Assembly: GCA_021307315.1 (NCBI GenBank)
Contig: JAJSPD010000002.1
Span: 186,001 to 250,000, forward strand
Source: Bisporella sp. PMI_857
Lineage: Eukaryota; Ascomycota; Leotiomycetes; Helotiales; Helotiaceae
Direction: 5' to 3'
DNA length: 64,000 bases
Part shown: one piece after another, positions 24,501-35,395 of the stretch
Numbering within the stretch: the first letter of the stretch is position 1
Layout: the number at the start of each line of letters is the position of its first letter
Program-made: the position numbers and the translations under genes
The notes under the pieces: generated by a model
Told to the model about the DNA's origin: nothing
Databases searched by the model: none
Seen by the model: only the letters and a program-made list of their open reading frames with translations

Positions 24501-25466
24501 CAAATATATGGCAGCCATTAATACAGCACAATGTATTGAGTGAATGCGGCGTGGTCAAAGTATTAAAGCCTTGATAGCAATCAAATGAACCGCTGTCGAA
24601 GTTCTCGACAAGAGAATATATACCTAGGAAATAGAAGCTATTAAGCACCATTCCAGAGCGTTGAGCACAGCTTAATTTTATTTTGTGTTGAGATTTTCGT
24701 GATGTGGTCGAAGTAATAATTTTGCCGCGGGACTTACGCTTCGAAGTGAGATCGGTTGGTCCAAACACTTACATTGCACCCTATTTTTTTTTCTAAAAGC
24801 CAACAAAAGTATGTCGAGGCCAGCATCAGATAAATTCAATGATTTAAGCTTTCTACCTGGCATAACCTTTGTGCCGGTGGTCATTTTCACCGGCCGTGGA
24901 TGCTATTTGCAGAGCCCAACGAAACCGGGGGGTTCTAGCCGCAAATATATAGACAGAGAGAGCAGCAAGCTTAGGATGCGGTACGAAACCGGGAAATGCG
25001 GATTTTGAGCGATTTGGTATACTTTGTAAACCTGCGAAGTCCCCCTCAATGACTTGTGTCACCCCCAGGATAAGCGTGAGAACAAGCGCGGATACGGTAT
25101 GAAGCATGAGATATCGGTGCACTCCTCCTCTCCTCCTCTTTTCGTGCCGCCACATGCCCCGATTGCTTGGCACAGCATAGCAAAGACGGGCGCGAGCATA
25201 GATCTACAAAGCAAAAGGGATGCTACTAGACAGTATCTTCGGAACTGCGAAAGCGCAAGGTCTTATGTTGAGTCTTTACAAGATAAGCAGCTCTCTCTGA
25301 GATCAGACATGACTTTATCTGCTGCGGGTAGCGTAAGTAGCCTATGCACCTTTATACTAAAATTTGTCGGTGAAAGTACTTAAGAACTGAAGTTGAAAAT
25401 TATTATAACTTGTACAAACTTTACAGTAAAGTATAAGTCGTCTTGGTCACGCTAATGAAAAATTCA
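24501..25466. other. Intergenic region
   Basis: Between the NLR relic and the 3' end of the GH79 gene. Frames at 25054-25383 and 24853-25173 overlap on opposite strands and show no family signal. I see no gene. Confidence 0.45.
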
Positions 25467-27226
25467 TCAGACATGCTGTTTGTCATTAAAAGTAATAAGT
25501 GCAATTGAGGATGCCGGTAGGCTGAAGACACCTCCTTGGACAGTTTCGTTCACCACAGCTCCCTCTGGCCGTCCAGAAATAGTTTCAAAGCTTTGACCAG
25601 CCCAAGTACTATTGAGTTAGTAGTCTGACTCTAAACAGATATAGAAGTGAAACTTACACCCCTGTGAAGGACGTTGTCATATTGGAGTCTAGCCTCTTGA
25701 TTGTTGCAAGTAGTCCTTTATCCAGCCCATTCAGGGTGATTTGCATGCTAGGCTTTTCACCTTGACCTAAGTAGACCGCAGAATTCATCACAACCATACG
25801 CTTAAGCTGATCAGCTTCCCAGATCCCATAGGCGGTAAGAGTCACATTCGTCGTAGCAATCTCAGCAATCTCTGCTTTATTAGATTTCCCAATAGCTTCA
25901 TTAACAATAAGCAGAGCATGATATGACGGTAGAATGTGCGGGCGGGTAATGTTAAGCCCATCATCAGACTCATCTATCGGCTGTAAAGTATTATATCTGA
26001 AGCCTAAACCGTGATGAAAGTGTACCCGCTCGATACCCCTTGAGGCAGCGAGAAGCAGCCAGTCGGTCATCCACAGAGCGGCTTCGACGGTGTTACTCAA
26101 GCCTGGTTGGCCATGACTAATTCATTAGTTTCAGTTTGAGATTCAGTCACAGTATAAGCCACTTACTTTCCATAAGAGTTTGTCTCGCCCTTGATCTTAT
26201 ATCAGTGACTATTGCCTATAAACAGATGAGATGTACACGCACTAAGATGTATTTCAGACCCATAGATCTAACAGCTGCTATTCCCTCTGCTCTGATTGTC
26301 ATATTCGCTCTTACTGAAATCTTATCCATCAACTCCCCAGGGTTTACAATACGACGAGGATCAAATCCGCCAGAATAAGCGTGCCCGGCAAAACGCGAAG
26401 TCTTTGAGCGCACTAAACCTTTGTCTAGAATACCGGCCTGAAGCATGCCATACGGGGACCATTCTGGTGCCATGAAGCCCGTAAAAGCGCCGGTAGACAG
26501 AGTAGGCTTACGGGGATCAGAAGTGCTGAACTCGATCTCGCGACTAACAGCTTCGGCGTACTCGGCCCAAGTTGTTGAGTAGTTTGCTACGTTCCAGGAA
26601 GGTCCATAAGGGCCTCGAAAATCACCAAAGCGAGTAGGACCGTAAAAGTCAGGTTCATTTCCAATCTCCACGTTCACAAGCTTAACATTCTTGGTGAGGT
26701 GAGCTCGGGAGCCTTGAAATGTTTGGGCAAGTAAGCGAGCCTGAGCGACAGTCTCCGTTTTGTTTAGAGATCGAAGATTGAGGCCCCACATCAAAGAGGT
26801 GCCAGCGGGTAGATTGCCTGACAAGGCATAGAAGTCGCGACCGATAGATACGCGGGTTGCCTCTGGGTTAGGGACGTTGACTGTTGGCGGAGGAAACTCC
26901 GACTTTATGACCGGGATGGACAGGTCAATAAATCCTCGGTCCTGGGTGTTTGCACCAACTCGTAGACAAGGCATCTGCCCTGTTCTTTCGCCAAGGTTCT
27001 GTAGAAGTTGATTGAAATATTTGTTTGGCCTACCGACCTCGTAGCCAGCAAATTCTAACCATCGGTCCATCTCGATGCTGAAGCCAGCAAGCTGAGGCGA
27101 GAGGGGCTCTGTCCATGCCGGAGTGCGAGTTGGAAGCTGCAACGTAATGTTGGTCACGGGCGCAGCGGCTTGTGTCTGAGTCAAAAAGAGTGCTGCTAGC
27201 AGGCAGCCAAAAAGTCGAGTGCGCAT
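25467..27226 (-). CDS. Secreted GH79 beta-glucuronidase-like glycoside hydrolase
   Basis: Four exons (26243-27226, 26167-26189, 25658-26116, 25467-25608) join in phase to give 535 residues; exon 2 is only 23 bases. Residues 1-20 (MRTRLFGCLLAALFLTQTQA) are a clear signal peptide. The acid/base Glu sits in EIGNEPDFYG and the nucleophile Glu in GETNSYG, as in GH79 enzymes of clan A. GLSNTVEAALWMTDW and FHHGLGFRYNTLQP are typical of the fungal subgroup, and the C-terminus (SGRPEGAVVN, SLPASSIALITF) is the accessory beta domain. Several N-glycosylation sequons occur. Fungal members release glucuronic acid or 4-O-methyl-glucuronic acid from arabinogalactan side chains. The gene is divergent from a sugar transporter. 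Confidence 0.9.
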
Positions 27227-28429
27227 AGTCGAATCGGTAAGTTTGAAGTTCAGCGATATGTTTAACTAGCTGCAATGAGAGTAGTCAGCGATATTAGTAG
27301 GTGGCGATGCTTCCGGTATTTGTACATCTGACGGTAAATAGCGGATATCACTTGACATGTTTCTCTCAACAGCCGATTGTTCCTACTGCGTCGAAGAAAA
27401 TGGTTACCACCTTGCGTAGGCGGAGAGCCTCAATAGGACAGAGAAACTTGTAACCCCACAAACCTCCTCGTCCCCATTCTTGACCCCAGATCTTAAGCAT
27501 GGTTCTTTCACACACGGATACTTAAAAGTTCGAAATACGGGAAGGTAACCATCACAAGGGTCCACTTTGAGGTTTAGCATCTAGTTCCTGCATGCTGATA
27601 GAGACCTAGGGGACTAGTCACTTAAAATTGTCCGCGGCCCGACTTGCTCATTGTTCGTACGCTGCGCAGAGCGCTAAACGAATCCCCAAGTGGTCTAGCA
27701 ATTGTTCGTTAGCCTAGTTAATTACCGCCATTGGTGAGAATACCTTCATCATAGTAGGATTAATCCCGACTCTGTGAGGGCATGCAAGTATATGTTCTTT
27801 TTGATGCTGTGAGAGGTCCCGGCTCATCTGATTTCATTCATGTTAACGACCGTTGAGAGATGTGGAGCGCACTTGGCAACCCGCTTGGCTTGCTCGCGTA
27901 GATGGTGGCGCTGAAAGGGCCGATGCGAATTCCTCGTATTGCCTAATGCGAATACGATGCCTTCTGTCACCCTCATTCTATTGCACCCCTGTTCAAAGCT
28001 TCAACAGTCCGCATTACACACAGGCTTTCGCTGGTCTTCGAGATTACCCCGCACTTAGGTCAACGGCAGCTAAGGGGTGGCTATTATTAAGTGGAACTGT
28101 AAAATGGAATATTGCCGCTGGATCTACTTCTTGCTAGGAGTAGGGAGAGTCTGTACAGAAAACCTGTTGTTCTCCAGATTCGAGGTCGAGGAGCGGCGTT
28201 TGGCGGCGTCTGTTTGGCCGGCTTTCTGACGTGGTACCAGCCCCCTCCTTACTCAAAAGAATATACTTTACCTCTACCATGCGAGTCTCGGAGCCTCGGG
28301 ACATATAAGCGGGTGGCCGCTCTCTGAGATCTTCCCTTTTCCCATCTAGCAACTCCCCATTGTTGTTCAACCAGCCGGCGACGAATAATAACATCCCGGT
28401 CGATAATTTGGTAATTCGAGCTTGCAAAC
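27227..28429. promoter_or_regulatory. Shared divergent promoter region, GH79 / sugar transporter
   Basis: 1.2 kb between two ATGs facing away from each other. Frames inside (for example 27853-28137) have no family signal. The arrangement would allow joint control by one regulator, but I cannot point to a specific binding site. Confidence 0.45.
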
Positions 28430-30371
28430 ATGGGGATTCTTAACAAGATCGTCAAGAATGACGCTATGAAAAGGTTGACCAACACAACCCATCTTCAACA
28501 TTATCTACCATGCTGACTTGATGCTTTACAGCGATCCGACGGAGATCTATGGTTGGAGAGTCTGGGTTTTGGCCATCTCAGCTTGCTTCGGTGGAATGTT
28601 GTTCGGTTGGGATACTGGTGCCATCGGTGGTATTATCGCAAGTTAAGCCTTCAGATTCTTCAATTTCTCGTTCCCAAAATTTCAAGATCGTGCACTTCTA
28701 CGACGGTACAATGTGGCAATGTCTCTTCTCTTTCAGACATCTTCTCAGAAACTAATATACTAACTCTTATCTCTAGGTCATGCCTCGGTTTAAAGACAAG
28801 TTCCACCTCACCGGTCTCTCAGATAAGGCAGTCGCCAATCTTGTCAGCAACATCGTTTCAACACTTCAAGCCGGATGTTTTCTTGGTGCTCTGATCGCCT
28901 ATTACATCGCGGACAAGTGGGGAAGAAGAGTAAGAGAATCCCCTTGAACTTTTTTCTGATAACTTACCATTTATATTGACCTATTCAAGCCATCTCTTCT
29001 TGCTGCTGCCGCGACAGCTACCTTTGGTATCGTGATCCAAACCGGATCCTCCGGACATGTCGCAGCTCTCTATGTAGGACGATTCTTCGCTGGTGTCGGT
29101 GTCGGAGCTGCCTCTATGTTGACTCCCCTCTATGTCTCTGAGAACGCTCCTCGATCCATTCGTGGTGGTATGACCGGCATCTACCAACTCAATATCACTA
29201 TCGGTATTATGATCTCCTTCTGGGTCAACTTCGGAGCTCTTAAGCACAACTCAGGAGATTCTCAATGGCAAGTTCCTCTGGCCATGCAAATGCTTCCCGC
29301 CATTTTCATGTTCGTTGGTGTCTTCCTCTGCAACGAGTCTCCTCGTTTCCTCGCCAAGCAGGATAACTGGGAACAGGCCACGGCCGTTTTAGTCAGACTT
29401 CGCAACCTTCCCGCCGACCACCCTTACGTCCGCATGGAACTTGAAGACATGGCCGAGCAACTTGAGAACGAGAGACGTCTTGTCGGTGGCGCTACCTTCG
29501 TAGATCTCCAACGCGAAATGTGGACCGTACCAGGAAACCGAAAACGAGCACTCATTTCCATCGGACTCATGGTCTGCCAACAAATGACAGGCACAAATGC
29601 GATTAACTACTACACCCCAACCATCTTCAACAATTTGGGCATAGTCGGTCCCTCCAATGGTCTTTTCGCAACTGGTATCTATGGTATTGTAAAGGTCGTC
29701 GCCTGCGCCACCTTCCTCCTCTTTGCCGCTGACTCTCTTGGACGAAGATGGTCCCTCCTCTGGACATCCATCGCACAGGGCATTGCCATGTTCCTTATCG
29801 GTATCTACATCCGAACTAACCCGCCCGTCAAAGGCGCTGACATTCCACCCTTCGGATATGTCGCTCTTGTCTGTAAGCTATCTCCGCCATCTCTCCTAGC
29901 CTTTAATCACTCGCTAATATCCCAAAAATAGGCATCTTCCTCTTCGCCGCGTGCTTCCAATTCGGCTGGGGTCCTGTCTGCTGGATTCTCGTCTCCGAAA
30001 TCCCCACCGCCCGTCTTCGCGCCATGAATGTCGCTATCGCCGCCGCCACTCAGTGGCTCTTCAACTTCGTCGTCGCCCAAGCCGTTCCCCGCATGTTAAC
30101 CAACGTCGGAAAGGCCGGTTACGGTACCTACTTCATCTTCGGCTCCTTCTGCTTCACAATGTTCATCTTCGTGTGGTTTCTCATTCCCGAGACAAAGGGT
30201 ATCTCTCTCGAGAAGATGGATGACCTGTTTGGGGTTGTCGAGAACCCCAAGTTGGCCGATGAGGAGGCTGGCAAGCACTCTTCTACTGCGGAGCCTAGTG
30301 CTCATAAGGCTACTACTGATGCGATTCCCAATGATGATGCTACTGGGGCTACTCATGTAGGGCCTAAGTGA
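28430..30371 (+). CDS. MFS sugar transporter (monosaccharide/quinate type)
   Basis: Five exons (28430-28473, 28532-28637, 28777-28929, 28990-29872, 29932-30371) join in phase to give 541 residues. Intron 2 is 139 bases and of the GC-AG class: its donor is GCAAGT, and only this choice yields a continuous [15 protein letters not shown]. Family signatures are [10 protein letters not shown] in helix 1, KWGRR after helix 2, [14 protein letters not shown] (sugar transport signature 2), [23 protein letters not shown] and the final [15 protein letters not shown]. Twelve helices are expected, with a hydrophilic tail of about 45 residues. It should import a hexose, pentose, uronic acid or quinate by proton symport; the substrate cannot be read. 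The neighbouring secreted GH79 enzyme suggests uptake of a product of that enzyme. Confidence 0.93.
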
Positions 30372-32362
30372 AGGTTTGGAATGAATGAATGCTAAACTAT
30401 AGAAATTCTGTACTGGTTCAGGTCATAAATAGGAGATAGAGTGTTGTTCTTTGGCATGGCAATAGTGTATCTACTTCATAATACGCAGCCACAAATCAAA
30501 ATAATGATTGAAAAAGCAAATGCGTTGCATTTTTAGTACCGCAACTGCGATTATTTGTTATATTCTAATGTCAAATTGGGGTGCAGGGTCAATCAAGAAC
30601 TGGTCGCCCATTTCAACCGCTAAATAGGGCTCGCTTCAGGCGCCAAGTCAAAAATGGGGCTAAAGTAGTCATTCCAAGACAACTGAGCGTGCCCTGACAA
30701 TATCGATTTCAATCAATACGAATAGCTATTACCTATAAAGAACTTTCCGAGGCCATTTTGTTAAGACCGAAAAACATTCGGGGGGTTCAAGCAAGATCAG
30801 CTAATTGGTTCAAAGATGTACGCCTTGGAATCATACGGCAGTAGCTTTAACAACATAGAGCAAAGTCAATAGCTAGTTTGAAGTCGAGAGCTGAATGCAG
30901 ATTAGCTCACGCTCAGCCTTGCGGCAATGGTAGCGTGTTCACCTGCACATTATATTCAACGTGCAAGGCCAACCAATTGCTGGCAGTCACGGTCGCATGT
31001 TCTAAAATGTGCAGGTGTGCACGAAGCTATCATGCGTTATGCGAATCACTACAATTGGGAAATACGTACCACTATGCTCTAGGATATAGGAGCAACAACC
31101 GATTGTAAATTTATATATTCATGATTGGTCGTTCGCTGAATCCTTGCACCCAGGCAACACCTTATGCTTCGCTTCTTCCCTTTGAATTTCGAGCTCATTT
31201 TCTAAACACCATTTATCTTGCCTTATTTAATGAAATGAAGACCGATAAGTCGAATGAATATCATAGCCGCGTAGCTTCATCTCTCCAATTTTGTGGCCTA
31301 TATGCCATGCAATAAGCGCCGCCAATGATATCGCATCTTATGTAAGACCTAGCTCCCTCGTCTGCCTTACAGTCTATCATTCCTAATGCATTGATTCTTA
31401 TATTCCCCTGCTTCTCTCAGTCGACCTGAAAATGACGTTTACAGAAGCTATCAGGCCGTGGTAGCAATGTCGTGCAGTAATAGCTCCGCAAATAATATCG
31501 ACAGATCTCCTACTGTTAATCGTCTGGGTGGCTATCGTAATATAGTTAGGCGGCAAAATTAGTGGGGAAGCCACCTCATCTAGTTTATCAGGGCAGTTTC
31601 AAATGGTAGCACAAGCGCCAATATGGCTGGTTGTGCCGTAACATGGGTTCTAATTCGTTGGCCTTGTTGTACAAATAAGCGCTCGAGGCGCGTTCCTCTG
31701 CCGGTTGCATTTGTCTCCGTTCCTTTGGTTCTTGATATCGGTTAGCTTCTCGTGTCGAGTAAGACATGCAGGTTGATAAAGATGTGGAATAGGACATAGT
31801 TATCTTTCGCGAGCAAACGCGATAAAACTATTCTTTGATTCTCGCGTACTAAGCTGGAGATCAAGGCAAGATACTTTGGTCTTTTGGACTGCCGCGTGAG
31901 GATGCAAGTACTACAGTATACACTTTAAGTCTCGTTCTAAGTAGGCCTCTTCACGACAATGCTGCGCAATCGATCTTTCAAAGTAACCTTAACGTGACTC
32001 GTTCCCAGGAGATCAGGATGAGTACATGGCTATGGGTAAGAAATTAGTAACGCACTACTAATGCTTTCTTCTCATTGCACTACTATATTAAGGACATACT
32101 CGCAGCCCAAGATCTCACCGGCCAACTCCAATACCAAAACTAGTTGGCAAAACAATAGCATGATTACATATTGGAAAGAGACTAAACGCTCGACACACGA
32201 AAAGAGAGAATGGAAGAACTCGATTTCACACACCCAAGATGTTACTCTCGTGCCATCCCATTACCGGGCAGTCTCTGGTATCTTTTGGCCTGGGGTCGTC
32301 TCCTTCCACCCCTCATAACTGTATTGCTATTCGAATACTCGACTCTGCCATGGTTCTCCATC
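30372..32362. other. Intergenic region
   Basis: About 2 kb between two convergent genes. Frames at 30878-31108 and 31588-31797 carry no recognisable content. No gene seen. Confidence 0.45.
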
Positions 32363-33654
32363 TCAAACTCGTGAATTTCCTTTTCCTCGTCTTTGGCCAC
32401 ATTTTCGGAATTTAAAAATGTCAGCAACCGCAGCGATGATGTAGAACAGTGCCATCACGGGTAATAATTGACCAAGCGCGAACCACTCATCTTCACTCTT
32501 GTCCTTCATCCATCCAGATCCCTTGACCCATGCTCTCGATGTATTGATATGCCACACACAGAAGCTGTTTGTGATGAAGCAACTCATGAGAATGAAGAAC
32601 CAGTATAGAAAAATGTACCATCGACAGCCACCTTTTCTTGATTTCTGATCTCCGGTTCGGCGTCCGCAGCAACACCAACAAATCTGTGCGAAGAAAGCTA
32701 CAAAGAATGCGAGTACCATAAATAAGTATATCCAGATTTCCGGAACGGAGATATTCTTGACTGGTGCTCCGATGAGGTGTATCTGAGCTGTCGTTAACAG
32801 AGGTGTCGTACCGTTGCGGGTAAATGGGCTCCTCTGTTCGATCAGGTCCGGGTCAAAGAAGCACGAGACTGGCAGCAGAATGGCGCTATCGTTTCTCCCT
32901 TTCACAGACAGCTTGCCCATGTTCCATTCCGGAAAGTCTTTCATGGCATGGGTGCGCACCTGATATCCCAAGAAGAACCCTATAAAGCCAAATAGAACCA
33001 AGGTAAGTATAAATCTGAGGAAACCAGCCAATGTTCTAAAATATCGGTCTCTCAAGGTAGCGAATGAGGCCACAAGGGTGGAGCAGACAAATAGAATTGA
33101 GTCCAATGAGACATAGTAGTGATATGTAGACATGGTACATTTCCCTTTCATCACGAAGTTGGCTATGTAGGCGAAACCCAAGATGAGCGAAGCGTCCGTA
33201 ATAGAGAAGAGCAAACTGTAATAGAAATCTCCCAAGCCGAAATAAGGTTCTTCCATCTGGGCTGAGTTTTTCTCCAGTAGATGCATGGTACGCCTCTTGT
33301 TGTTTCTGGAAGAATAGCCAAGTATCTTCATGAACATCATAGCAAAAGCAACCCAACCCTGAATGGTTATTGCAAGGAAGACCTGGATAGGCACACAAGA
33401 GTTAGACACCAGGCTTTCAGGAAATTAGGGTACATTAAATCGAGGTGATTACTTGCCCCAATTCCGGCAATATCAGGGTCAGGGTCCATTGTATTGTGAC
33501 TAAAATAACCAAATGTTTTAACAACAGTCGAATTGTTTTCAAAGTCAACATTGCATCTGACGGGAGTTCCCATATTACTGCAGGGGGTTTCAACCTCAAA
33601 GGAGAGTCCTCTGCCAGTTTTGCTAAATAGCCCGAGGTCAAGGATATCAGTCAT
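32363..33654 (-). CDS. Seven-helix integral membrane protein, hypothetical
   Basis: Two exons (33457-33654 and 32363-33382) give 405 residues. The 74-base intron has a GCAAGT donor (GC-AG class), which alone gives a continuous DPDIAGIGVFLAITIQGW; the alternative GT two bases downstream breaks the frame. Residues 1-66 form an outside-type domain with two Cys and an N-glycosylation sequon. Seven hydrophobic helices follow from about residue 67, with a large loop after the fourth that has a SCFFDPD segment. A WCCCGRR cluster ends helix five. The tail is short and basic. The DPDIAGIG motif just before helix 1 is one I associate with uncharacterised fungal membrane proteins. No receptor, transporter or enzyme family can be assigned. 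Confidence 0.8.
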
Positions 33655-35099
33655 TTCAAGTGAAGGTTTGAGTGTTGAATAAGAATGGCAGGAGTTCTGA
33701 GTTGAGTAGTTCTAAAAACTTTGAGAGCGTGCTAACCTAGATATGAAGGTTAGAGTATTAAGTATCCGAGCTTTTTGATTTTGACAAACCCCATACTTTC
33801 ATTGTCTCAGTCTTTCTGTCTTCCGTGGTAGGTAGGATTATAACGGCACAGTCCCGGTGAAGTGTTCCAGCCTCGCTGGATTTAGTGTGATATTGGTAGA
33901 TATTTCGAGCAGCAACCATATTCGAGTACCTTGGCTTGCAGGGAACGCGAACTAATTCAATTACACCTACTGGTTTTGACTGAGGTTACACAAGTGTTAC
34001 TTAGTGGACAGGAATTTTAGGTGGCGTTAAGGATCTCGGGGGCTAACAATGCAACTCTCAATTGTCAAATCTGACAGCGTTAAACGCTGTAAGCGCTTTT
34101 AGTTCCAGCTACGTAAGCTAGCTCGTTTGCCTAACTTGCTTATTTTGAGCAAAATTGCAAGCTAAATCGCAATATAATGCAATAGAAGACGTATACTAAT
34201 ATACGAGTATATAGTAATGTGCGAACTCACGCCTATAAGTTGTGATTAATCTTAATTGCTCTTTTCCTTTATCTTTATAAACTCGAGTACAAATACAAAG
34301 TTTAAGGATAGTGTCACAAATCCAAGTTCTAGATTTGATTTGGCTACTAGAATGGTTCTTATTACAAGAATTTTAAGTTTGGGAGTGAAAATGAACTCGA
34401 GAAAGCCTAAGTACATACTAGGACGCATGGCGCTAGGCTCAATTAGGAATAACACTATCCTTACCAAGTGCCTATGATATGAGACCGGCGACAACCGGAC
34501 TGTAGCCATCTCTAATAAATAGTAGTTGGCTGACTCTCAAGTGTAAACTATAATTACAAGTAAATTTATAAGAATTGTTTGTTTTATTTAACTTATGTTT
34601 ATTTTGCCTTTTGTAATTTCGTGTCACGGTTGTCACGTAAAATTTGATACGTGACTAACACGTTGATTCATTCAAGTACTATTCCTGTTAGGAATATGAA
34701 ATTGATAGAGGCCACGTCGATAGAATACGGGTTGTAGGTGCTTGTATTGTACCCTGTATCTACGTTGTAGACTTGTAAGAGATTTTCTGCCTCCTCGGCC
34801 TATTACAAAAGCTAACTCCTGACAATTCCTGGCTGGGATTGTGTACCGCGTGACCCAGCTCTATTTCCAAGGGAGATTGCCTCGAACTTCACCTTCTTTC
34901 CTTACTTTCCTTACTGTAACTTGCAAAAGCGTTGGTATTTGGCTTTGTGACATTTCGTAATTAATATTATATTACATATACAGTTTTCTTGTTTTAGCTT
35001 TAAGGGTTTGTTAATTAGGCTTTTTTTTTATTAATGTCGCCGATTTAGTTCGCCTCTGCGGGAATGGTAGATCTTATTGTCAAAGAATTAAGTTAATGG
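33655..35099. other. Intergenic region
   Basis: Holds the promoter of the seven-helix gene. From about 34140 to 35040 it is AT-rich. Mirror frames at 34252-34509 (-) and 34256-34477 (+) have no family signal. No gene seen. Confidence 0.45.
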
Positions 35100-35395
35100 A
35101 TAGCGAAAGTGAATCTTAGAACAAGGCACTACTAAATCAACGCAACATTCCAGATATCTATATCTAAAACTTTGTTGTGGGCTGTCCCTGTGCTGCACCA
35201 ATTACGCTTTTACAAAACCTTTTAACTCTAAGGACACCTCTTCGATAGGATTATAATCGGGTGAATCTGGTGGCAGATATATCAGCTCAAGACCAACGTC
35301 TCGATACGCTTGCTCAATTTACTCTATCTCACGAAATGAGACATTATCCATGACAAGGAGAATGTATGGTTTTCTGCCGATGAAATAAAGGTTGG
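35100..35395 (-). mobile_element. Tc1/mariner transposase C-terminal relic
   Basis: On the minus strand the frame reads RKPYILLVMDN (Asp of the DDE triad, near 35350), then after one in-frame stop LELIYLPPDSPDYNPIEEV (near 35235-35290), followed by LELKGF. This is the catalytic-core end of a Tc1/mariner-type transposase. Only the C-terminal third is visible and it contains stops at the position expected for a Ser/Arg/Gln codon and after GFVKA. Residue differences from the relic at 17.8-18.5 kb indicate a different element copy or subfamily. Confidence 0.78.

Noticed and set aside
29951..30223. Arg-rich plus-strand frame inside the transporter
   Set aside because: It is the +1 shadow of transporter exon 5, which carries the MFS motifs.
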